Of a stretch of DNA of 12,573 nucleotides, positions 7,454 to 12,573 are shown piece after piece. How positions within the stretch are numbered: position 1 is the first letter of the stretch; the number at the start of each line of letters is the position of its first letter. Where the stretch lies: positions 1 through 12,573 of the forward strand of contig JACREA010000105.1 in NCBI GenBank assembly GCA_016218465.1, read 5' to 3'. The notes beneath the pieces were generated by a model, which saw only the letters and a list, made by a program, of their open reading frames with translations, ran no database searches and was not told the origin of the DNA. The DNA is from Nitrosomonadales bacterium (GTDB taxonomy: Bacteria > Pseudomonadota > Gammaproteobacteria > Burkholderiales > Gallionellaceae). A program made the position numbers and the translations under genes.

Positions 7454-7586
7454 AGCCATCCAACTAAGCAACCAAAAAACGGTTGCCAAGTTGTTGGTTA
7501 TAGCCATCTGACTAACCCGGCAAAAAACGCCGGGGAAGTCATTGGTTATAGCCATTCGACTAGGCTATCAAAGACGATATGGTTAT
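7454..7586. repeat. Tandem 48-base hairpin modules between bamA and skp
   Basis: Two contiguous 48-base modules (7454-7501 and 7502-7549) both begin AGCCATC and end TTGGTTAT. Each can fold into a long hairpin with the conserved loop AAAAAAC. The inner stems differ: GCAACC/GGTTGC at 7468-7473/7481-7486 in the first, and CCCGGC/GCCGGG at 7516-7521/7529-7534 in the second. The middle stems also differ but stay paired: CAACT/AGTTG and TGACT/AGTCA. A third, shorter copy begins at 7550 (AGCCAT), retains a 4-base stem (TATC/GATA) and ends GGTTAT at 7586. There is no U-tract after any hairpin, so these are not standard terminators. Confidence 0.85.
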
Positions 7587-7636
7587 CATGAATCGTCCAT
7601 ACGGCCTTAAAGACAGCAAATGATTATGATGCGCGC

Positions 7637-7642
7637 AAGGAG
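7637..7642 (+). promoter_or_regulatory. Shine-Dalgarno of skp
   Basis: AAGGAG lies 6 bases before ATG 7649. It is the strongest ribosome-binding site after the repeat-rich gap and fixes the skp start. Confidence 0.65.
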
Positions 7643-7648
7643 CAAGTT

Positions 7649-8170
7649 ATGAATACGATAATCAAAGCAGGTATGCTGATTGTTCTGCTGGGCGCGGGGA
7701 CAGTTTGTGCCGCAGATTTCAAGGTGGGTGTGGTGGATACCGAGCGGATTTTACGCGAGTCTGTTCCCGCGAAGAAAGCCGAAATGAAAATCGAAAAGGA
7801 ATTTTCGGGACGCGATCAGGAAATCAAGAAACTGATGAAGCATTCTAAAGAATTGCAGACCTTGCTTGAGAAAGATGACGGAACACTTTCGGATGCTGAC
7901 CGTCGCAACAAGGAGCGGGAGTTGACCTCCATGAACGTGAACCTGCAACGCATGCAACGCGAGTTTCGCGAAGATTTGAATTTGCGCAAGAATGAAGAGC
8001 TGGCCATCGTATTGGAGATGGCAAACAAGGCAATCCAGTCGATTGCCGAATCGGAAAAATACGATCTTATTTTGCAGGAAGCTGTGTATCGCAATCCAAA
8101 AATTGACATCACAGACAGTGTGATCAAGCATTTTGCCAATGACAAGTCCGACAGCAAGGACAGCAAGTAA
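7649..8170 (+). CDS. skp: Periplasmic chaperone Skp (OmpH family)
   Basis: Skp is a trimeric periplasmic chaperone that holds unfolded outer-membrane proteins on their way to the BAM complex, so its place next to bamA is functional. The 173-residue precursor has a signal peptide (about 1-21, ending TVCA before ADFKVG). The family's VGVVDTERILRES strand follows, then a long charged, coiled-coil-rich arm (about residues 40-125, dense in K, E, Q and R), and a return strand with YDLILQEAVYRNPKIDIT (about 139-156). The C-terminus is very hydrophilic (DKSDSKDSK). Start ATG 7649 is supported by AAGGAG. Sequence is poorly conserved in this family, so the call rests on the pattern plus position. Confidence 0.93.
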   Translation: MNTIIKAGMLIVLLGAGTVCAADFKVGVVDTERILRESVPAKKAEMKIEKEFSGRDQEIKKLMKHSKELQTLLEKDDGTLSDADRRNKERELTSMNVNLQRMQREFREDLNLRKNEELAIVLEMANKAIQSIAESEKYDLILQEAVYRNPKIDITDSVIKHFANDKSDSKDSK

Positions 8171-8187
8171 ACAGGTATATTCACCGC

Positions 8188-9225
8188 ATGACAGCTTCTT
8201 ACTTGTTGTCTGAGATCGCATCGCAGTTGGGCGGGCGCGTAATGGGCGATACCGGTGTGCGCATCACCCAAATCGCCACGCTGGAGACTGCGCAGCCCGA
8301 TCAACTCAGCTTCCTTACCAACAGCAAATACCGCGCGCAGCTTGCCACTACCAGGGCAGGGGCCGTCATTCTTGCGGAAGCCGATGCCGATGCCACAGAA
8401 TTGCCGCGCATCATTACGGATAACCCTTATGCGTATTTCGCCAAGGCTTCTGCAATGCTCAATCCTTTGCCGGAAGCCAAGCCGGGCGTGCATCCCAGTG
8501 CCGTGATCGGTGCGGGTGCGAAGATTGACGCAACTGCCAGCGTTGCCGCGACCGCCGTGATAGGCGAGGGCGCATCGATAGGCGCGTTCAGCGTGATTGG
8601 CGAGGGTTGTTGTATTGGCGCGAATGTGGCCATTGGCAGCCGCGCACGTCTTTATCCGCGCGTTGTGATTTATCGCGGCTGCGTGATAGGTGATAACCTG
8701 ATCGCGCATTCAGGTGCGGTAATCGGCGCTGATGGTTTCGGTATCGCGATGGACGAGGGGCGCTGGATCAAGATACCGCAAATCGGCCGGGTGGTTATCG
8801 GCAACGATGTGGAGGTTGGCGCAAACACAACCATAGATCGCGGCGCATTGGACGATACCGTGATCGAAGATGGCGTGAAGCTGGACAACCAGATTCAGGT
8901 TGCGCATAACGTGCGCATCGGCGCGCACACCGCCATTGCAGGATGCGTCGGCATTGCAGGCAGCACCACTATCGGACGGTATTGCAGAATCGGCGGCAGT
9001 GCCGGAATTCTGGGGCATTTGCATATTGCGGATCATGTGGAGATCGCGGCATTTTCGCTGATAGGAAAATCCATCCGCGAAGCCGGCTCTTATGCAGCCA
9101 TTTTTCCGTTCAGTAAAACCGATGACTGGCGTAAAAACGCTGTGCACCTGCGCCATTTGGACGACCTGGTGAAGCGCATCAAAATATTGGAACAAGAGCT
9201 GGACTCGATCAAGTTGAAGCACTAA
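8188..9225 (+). CDS. lpxD: UDP-3-O-(3-hydroxyacyl)glucosamine N-acyltransferase
   Basis: LpxD transfers a second 3-hydroxyacyl chain from ACP to the 2-amino group of UDP-3-O-acyl-glucosamine, the third step of lipid A synthesis. The 345-residue product has the N-terminal uridine-binding domain (about 1-100, with PDQLSFLTNSKYRAQL), then a left-handed beta-helix of hexapeptide repeats (about 105-300, [IVA]GxxxxIG-type). It ends in a C-terminal helix (LDDLVKRIKILEQELD). His240 in QVAHNVRIGAHTAIAGC is the catalytic base (E. coli His239). By hand alignment, Leu291 occupies the place of E. coli Met290, which sets acyl-chain length. It starts 17 bases after skp with only a weak CAGG, and is followed closely by fabZ. 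Confidence 0.96.
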   Translation: MTASYLLSEIASQLGGRVMGDTGVRITQIATLETAQPDQLSFLTNSKYRAQLATTRAGAVILAEADADATELPRIITDNPYAYFAKASAMLNPLPEAKPGVHPSAVIGAGAKIDATASVAATAVIGEGASIGAFSVIGEGCCIGANVAIGSRARLYPRVVIYRGCVIGDNLIAHSGAVIGADGFGIAMDEGRWIKIPQIGRVVIGNDVEVGANTTIDRGALDDTVIEDGVKLDNQIQVAHNVRIGAHTAIAGCVGIAGSTTIGRYCRIGGSAGILGHLHIADHVEIAAFSLIGKSIREAGSYAAIFPFSKTDDWRKNAVHLRHLDDLVKRIKILEQELDSIKLKH

Positions 9226-9240
9226 ATAAAGGAAAAACAG

Positions 9241-9693
9241 ATGAGCATACAAATGGACATTCACGAAATTCTTCAGCTTTTGCCGCACCGTTACCCATTC
9301 TTGCTGATAGACCGCGTACTGTCGCTGGAACCGGACAAGAGCATTGTGGCGCTGAAAAATGTAACCATCAACGAACCGTTTTTCCCCGGCCACTACCCGC
9401 ACCATCCGGTGATGCCAGGGGTGCTGATGATAGAAGCGATGGCGCAAGCCTCTGCTTTGCTGTCGTTTAAATCCATGGGTGGCGGCAAACTGGATGAAAA
9501 GTCAGTATATTATTTTGCAGGTATCGATGGCGCGCGGTTCAAGCGCCCGGTCGGTCCTGGCGACCAGATGATTATCAAGTCGGCCCTGATCCGCAGCATG
9601 CGCGGTTTGTTCAAGTTCGGCGCATCCATCGAAGTGGACGGCCAATTGGCGGCTGAAGCGGAAGTGATGTGCACTATTAAATCGGTATCGTAA
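9241..9693 (+). CDS. fabZ: 3-hydroxyacyl-[ACP] dehydratase FabZ
   Basis: FabZ dehydrates 3-hydroxyacyl-ACP in fatty acid elongation and so competes with LpxA and LpxD for the same acyl-ACP pool, which explains its place between their genes. The 150-residue hot-dog-fold protein shows LLPHRYPFLLIDRVL (13-27) and the active site FFPGHYPHHPVMPGVLMIEAMAQ, with catalytic His51 and Glu65. Length is typical. ATG 9241 follows AAAGGA at 9228-9233 with a spacing of 7 bases. The stop and the lpxA start overlap by one base (TAATG). Confidence 0.97.
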   Translation: MSIQMDIHEILQLLPHRYPFLLIDRVLSLEPDKSIVALKNVTINEPFFPGHYPHHPVMPGVLMIEAMAQASALLSFKSMGGGKLDEKSVYYFAGIDGARFKRPVGPGDQMIIKSALIRSMRGLFKFGASIEVDGQLAAEAEVMCTIKSVS

Positions 9694-10463
9694 TGCGGCA
9701 TCCAACCGCTATTATTCACCCCGGCGCCAAGCTTGCCGATGATGTCGAAGTGGGTGCGTATTCCATTATCGGAGAACATGTTGAGATTGGCGCCGGCACA
9801 GTAATCGGACCGCATGTGGTGATTAACGGTCATACGCGCATTGGCCGGCATAATCGCATTTTCCAATTCTGTTCCCTGGGCGAAATCCCGCAGGACAAGA
9901 AATATGCCGGCGAGCCAACACGGCTGGAAATCGGCGACCACAACACTATCCGCGAATCCTGCACCTTCAATATTGGCACTGTGCAGGATGTCGGTGTGAC
10001 GCGCATCGGGAATCACAACTGGATCATGGCTTATGTGCACGTTGCGCACGATTGCCAGGTAGGCAATAACGTCATTCTTGCCAATTGCACGCAACTTGCC
10101 GGCCATGTGACGATCGGCGATTTTGCGATATTGGGCGGTTTCACCGGAGTTCATCAGTTCGTCAAAGTCGGCGCGCACATTATTACCGGCGTGAGCACTG
10201 TGTTGTTGCAGGATGTCCCGCCTTATGTTCTGGCTTCGGGCAACCCTTCTGTGCCGCATGGCATCAATTCCGAAGGATTGAAGCGACGCGGATTTTCCAG
10301 CGCATCCATAATGGCGATCAAGCGCGCCTACAAAGCGCTATACAGATCCGGACTCAGCCTGGATGAAGCCAAAGCCGCGATACAGTCACAACTGGCCGAG
10401 CATGCCGAGTTGCAGCCCTTGGTTGATTTTCTCGCTGCTTCGACACGCGGGATCATTCGTTAA
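9693..10463 (+). CDS. lpxA: Acyl-[ACP]-UDP-N-acetylglucosamine O-acyltransferase
   Basis: LpxA catalyses the first step of lipid A synthesis, moving a 3-hydroxyacyl chain from ACP to UDP-GlcNAc. The 256-residue product is a hexapeptide-repeat beta-helix (about 1-185) followed by a helical C-terminus (GINSEGLKRRGFS... ending STRGIIR). The catalytic His119 lies in VHVAHDCQVGNN (E. coli His125), and His154 in GVHQF matches E. coli His160. By hand alignment with a constant offset of 6, Val167 replaces E. coli Gly173, the acyl-chain ruler. Asn93 replaces His99. A residue larger than Gly at the ruler position usually means a shorter acyl chain. It overlaps fabZ by one base, so translation is coupled. 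Confidence 0.96.
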   Translation: MRHPTAIIHPGAKLADDVEVGAYSIIGEHVEIGAGTVIGPHVVINGHTRIGRHNRIFQFCSLGEIPQDKKYAGEPTRLEIGDHNTIRESCTFNIGTVQDVGVTRIGNHNWIMAYVHVAHDCQVGNNVILANCTQLAGHVTIGDFAILGGFTGVHQFVKVGAHIITGVSTVLLQDVPPYVLASGNPSVPHGINSEGLKRRGFSSASIMAIKRAYKALYRSGLSLDEAKAAIQSQLAEHAELQPLVDFLAASTRGIIR

Positions 10464-10475
10464 CAGGCTGTTTTC

Positions 10476-11630
10476 ATGCCGTCGAAAAAAATCGTAGTAG
10501 GTATCGTCGCGGGCGAAGCATCCGGTGATCTGCTCGGCAGCCACTTGATGGCAGCCCTCAGGGAAGCTCGCCCGGATGTGCAATTTATCGGGATCGGCGG
10601 ACCCAGGATGAAATCCGTCGGCATGGAAGTGCTGTTTCCGATGGAAAAACTGGCGGTGAACGGTTATATCGAAGTGCTGCGCCATTACCGCGAAATCGCG
10701 GGTATTCGCCGCAAGCTGCGCAAGCATTTTTTAGCCGATCGCCCCGATTTGTTCATTGCGATCGACGCGCCGGATTTCAACCTTGATCTGGAGCTTGCGC
10801 TCAAGCGGCATGGCATTCCCGCTATCCACTACGTCAGCCCGTCGATATGGGCGTGGCGAGGTGAGCGCATCCATAAGATCAAGCGCGCTGTTTCGCACAT
10901 GCTTGCGCTGTTTCCGCATGAACCCGGGATTTATCAGCAAGCAGGTGTGCCGGTGGATTATGTCGGGCATCCGCTTGCCGACATGTTGCCGGAACAGCCG
11001 AATCGTGCCGAAATGCGCGAAACGATGCGCATTCCGCTGCACGTAAAAGTCTTTGCCTTTCTTCCCGGCAGCCGCCAGAGCGAAGTCAAACGCCTGGCAC
11101 ACACTTATATTGAAACCGCCAAGTTGATTTTGAAAACAATGCCGGGCGCACGTTTTCTGGTGCCACTGGTCAGCCGTGAAACGCGTGGAATATTTGAACA
11201 AGCTCTTTATGATTGCGATGCGAAGGAATTACCGATTTCGTTGCTGTTCGGACATGCCCAGGATGCCATGATTGCTGCCGACGGCGTGCTTGTCGCTTCA
11301 GGTACAGCCACGCTTGAAGCGGCGTTGCTCAAGCGCCCGATGGTGATTACCTATCGCCTGAACGCCCTGACATGGCGGCTGATGCGACCCAAGGGGTATC
11401 AGCCTTATTTTGGCTTGCCTAATATCCTGTGCGGACGGTTTGTTGTGCCTGAATTGATGCAAGAGGATGCCACACCGGAAAATCTTTCCCAGGCGCTTCT
11501 CAATCTGGTCAATGACAAAAATGCGGTCATGGAGTTGGAGCAGACCTTCACTGCGCTGCATCGGAAGCTGCGCCAGAATACCGCGCAAAAGGCAGCTGCG
11601 GTTATCCTGCCCTACCTGCCGACTATATAA
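10476..11630 (+). CDS. lpxB: Lipid A disaccharide synthase
   Basis: LpxB is a peripheral inner-membrane GT19 glycosyltransferase. It joins 2,3-diacylglucosamine 1-phosphate to UDP-2,3-diacylglucosamine to form the lipid A disaccharide. The 384-residue product has the family's motifs in order: GIVAGEASGDLLGSHL (9-24), IAIDAPDFNLDLE with Asp97 (E. coli Asp98), YVSPSIWAWRGERI (about 120-133), YVGHPLAD (about 162-169), LPGSRQSEV (196-204), and the nucleotide-sugar block VASGTATLEAALLKRPMVITYR. Length matches E. coli (382). ATG 10476 is 12 bases after the lpxA stop with a weak AACAGG upstream. Its stop is followed almost at once by a hairpin repeat. Confidence 0.97.
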   Translation: MPSKKIVVGIVAGEASGDLLGSHLMAALREARPDVQFIGIGGPRMKSVGMEVLFPMEKLAVNGYIEVLRHYREIAGIRRKLRKHFLADRPDLFIAIDAPDFNLDLELALKRHGIPAIHYVSPSIWAWRGERIHKIKRAVSHMLALFPHEPGIYQQAGVPVDYVGHPLADMLPEQPNRAEMRETMRIPLHVKVFAFLPGSRQSEVKRLAHTYIETAKLILKTMPGARFLVPLVSRETRGIFEQALYDCDAKELPISLLFGHAQDAMIAADGVLVASGTATLEAALLKRPMVITYRLNALTWRLMRPKGYQPYFGLPNILCGRFVVPELMQEDATPENLSQALLNLVNDKNAVMELEQTFTALHRKLRQNTAQKAAAVILPYLPTI

Positions 11631-11632
11631 AA

Positions 11633-11674
11633 TACCCCCTCGCCCGTTTACGGGAGAGGGGTAGGGGAGAGGGG
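11633..11674. repeat. GC-rich hairpin repeat between lpxB and rnhB
   Basis: CCCTCGCCCG (11637-11646) pairs with CGGGAGAGGG (11651-11660) around a TTTA loop with one mismatch. With a one-base bulge the stem extends outward to TACC (11633) and GGTA (to 11663). The 3' side contains a 10-base direct repeat, GGGAGAGGGG, at 11652-11661 and 11665-11674, so the left arm has two possible partners. The motif CGCCCGTTTACGGGAGAGGG resembles a widespread proteobacterial intergenic repeat. It begins 2 bases after the lpxB stop and ends just before the best rnhB start. Confidence 0.75.
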
Positions 11675-11677
11675 AAA

Positions 11678-12319
11678 ATTTTTCAAGCAACCATCCTGAT
11701 CTGTGGAGTAGACGAAGCCGGACGCGGTCCGCTGGCCGGCCCGGTGAGCGCCGCAGCAGTGATACTCGACGCCGCCAACCCGATCGAAGGCTTGGCCGAT
11801 TCAAAAAAACTTTCCGAACGTCAACGCGACAAGCTCGCGCCCATCATCCGCGAACGTGCGCTGGCTTGGGCGGTGGCTTATGCCGAGGTGGACGAGATCG
11901 ACCGGCTCAACATCCTGCAAGCCACCCTGTTGGCAATGCAACGCGCCGTGCTTGCTTTGCATATACAGCCGCAGCAGGTGCTGGTGGATGGCCTGTATTG
12001 CCCGCAGACCAGCATTCCCAGCCAGGCGATAGTGAAAGGAGACAGCAAAATCGCCGCGATTTCCGCCGCCTCAATCTTGGCGAAAACTGCGCGAGACGAA
12101 CTGATGCTGCAACTGCACGAACAATACCCGCACTACGGCTTTGCCGAGCACAAGGGATATCCCACCGCAGCGCACCTTGCGGCGTTGCGCGAACATGGCG
12201 TATCCGCTGTGCATCGCAGGAGTTTCAGGCCGGTAAGGGAATTGTTGCTCGTTGGCGATGTAGGGAATTCATTGAATATTATTGAAGGAAGTAGATGCAA
12301 AATTTATCCAGTGTGTTAA
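11678..12319 (+). CDS. rnhB: Ribonuclease HII, probable ATT start
   Basis: RNase HII nicks RNA-DNA hybrids and single ribonucleotides in DNA. The active site is complete: ICGVDEAGRGPLAGPV with Asp12 and Glu13, Asp104 in VLVDGLYCP, and Asp122 in VKGDSKIAAISAASILAK. The GYPTAAHLAAL and HRRSFRPVRELL blocks close the family fold. The start is abnormal. From 11522 onward the frame has no ATG, GTG or TTG until GTG 11744, which would remove the first catalytic pair. ATT 11678 gives a normal N-terminus (MFQATILICG, 213 residues) and follows GAGAGGGG at 3 bases; ATC 11693 and CTG 11696 are alternatives. A frameshift or base error upstream is also possible. About 22 residues follow the usual family end, in more AT-rich sequence. 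Confidence 0.9.
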   Translation: MFQATILICGVDEAGRGPLAGPVSAAAVILDAANPIEGLADSKKLSERQRDKLAPIIRERALAWAVAYAEVDEIDRLNILQATLLAMQRAVLALHIQPQQVLVDGLYCPQTSIPSQAIVKGDSKIAAISAASILAKTARDELMLQLHEQYPHYGFAEHKGYPTAAHLAALREHGVSAVHRRSFRPVRELLLVGDVGNSLNIIEGSRCKIYPVC

Positions 12320-12478
12320 TGCATGTGAACTGCACGAGCCAAAAGGAGCTGCAAGAGATATGTGCTTAACCAGATGCGGAGGAAGGGATAGGAGCGTATC
12401 GATGGGTGCTGTGAGGAATTGAATCAACTGACTAAACAATGAGGAATGCCGGGGTCTGGCTTAACACATGTTGACAGG

Positions 12479-12573
12479 CTACTCCCCCAGCTTCATCCGC
12501 CGCACATAGTGGCAGGAATAGCCATGCGGATGCTTGACCAGATAATTCTGGTGGTATTCCTCGGCACGGTAAA
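12479..12573 (-). CDS. msrA: Peptide methionine sulfoxide reductase MsrA, C-terminal part
   Basis: Only the last 30 codons are in the window; the gene runs off the right edge. The reading is YRAEEYHQNYLVKHPHGYSC followed by HYVRRMKLGE and stop. The AEEYHQNYL...KHPHGYSC block matches the end of MsrA, which reduces methionine S-sulfoxide in proteins and uses C-terminal cysteines to resolve its disulfide; one cysteine is visible in GYSC. It faces rnhB tail to tail and is outside the lipid A operon. The 159 bases between the two stops show no clear gene and no strong shared terminator. The call depends on a short segment, but the motif is distinctive. Confidence 0.85.
   Translation of the reverse strand, partial: YRAEEYHQNYLVKHPHGYSCHYVRRMKLGE

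Noticed and set aside
7542..7583. Promoter before skp
   Set aside because: TTGGTT or TTCGAC with downstream TATGGT-like boxes match the sigma-70 consensus poorly, and the motifs belong to the repeat module.
7454..7586. Array-like repeats read as a CRISPR
   Set aside because: The units abut without spacers, number only two to three, and vary inside the stems rather than between repeats.
7620..7652. 10-codon frame ending in the skp start codon
   Set aside because: It is too short to judge, and skp has its own good Shine-Dalgarno. I keep it only as a possible minor upstream frame.
11744..12319. rnhB starting at GTG 11744
   Set aside because: It would remove the DEAGRG segment that holds two of the four catalytic acidic residues.
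12295..12369. 24-codon frame after GAAGGAAG, overlapping the rnhB end
   Set aside because: It has a fair ribosome site but overlaps the rnhB tail, has no recognisable product and is short enough to be chance.
12320..12478. Gap between rnhB and msrA
   Set aside because: I looked for a terminator, a gene remnant and repeats. Only short three- to four-base stems (such as GCC/GGC near 12448-12460) and no clear coding frame are visible, so nothing is called.

Overview
The window is a conserved envelope-biogenesis and isoprenoid gene cluster, most likely from a betaproteobacterium. All twelve genes of the block lie on the + strand in the order frr, uppS, cdsA, dxr, rseP, bamA, skp, lpxD, fabZ, lpxA, lpxB, rnhB. 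This order, with uppS-cdsA before dxr, is the arrangement I know from betaproteobacteria; E. coli has dxr first. The repeat-rich gaps and moderate GC content suggest a Nitrosomonadales/Gallionella-like lineage, but that is inference. A partial msrA enters from the right edge on the - strand.

Layout. Positions 1-174 are the gap before frr (ribosome recycling) and hold an inverted repeat. frr is followed by a second repeat-filled gap, then uppS and cdsA, which overlap by 8 bases. A third gap holds a 133-base element with inverted ends. dxr, rseP and bamA are tightly packed: dxr and rseP share ATGA, and bamA starts 3 bases after rseP. A 229-base gap with tandem hairpin modules separates bamA from skp. 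From skp to lpxB the genes are again tight, with gaps of 0 to 17 bases. A short GC-rich hairpin repeat separates lpxB from rnhB. About 160 bases without a convincing gene lie between rnhB and the end of msrA.

How the genes work together. Dxr makes MEP for isoprenoids and UppS makes undecaprenyl diphosphate, the lipid carrier for peptidoglycan and O-antigen. CdsA makes CDP-diacylglycerol. RseP cleaves membrane stress regulators. BamA and Skp insert and escort outer-membrane proteins. LpxA, LpxD and LpxB build lipid A, and FabZ works in the same 3-hydroxyacyl-ACP pool. Frr and RnhB are housekeeping passengers.

The coding content is ordinary and I do not see a new multi-gene system. The interest lies between the genes. 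Five gaps carry five different small repeat structures, and three of them sit directly against start codons that lack a good Shine-Dalgarno or a normal start. The strongest signal is a pair of contiguous 48-base modules after bamA, whose hairpin stems differ in sequence but keep their pairing. The second is rnhB, whose reading frame has no ATG, GTG or TTG that would preserve its active site.
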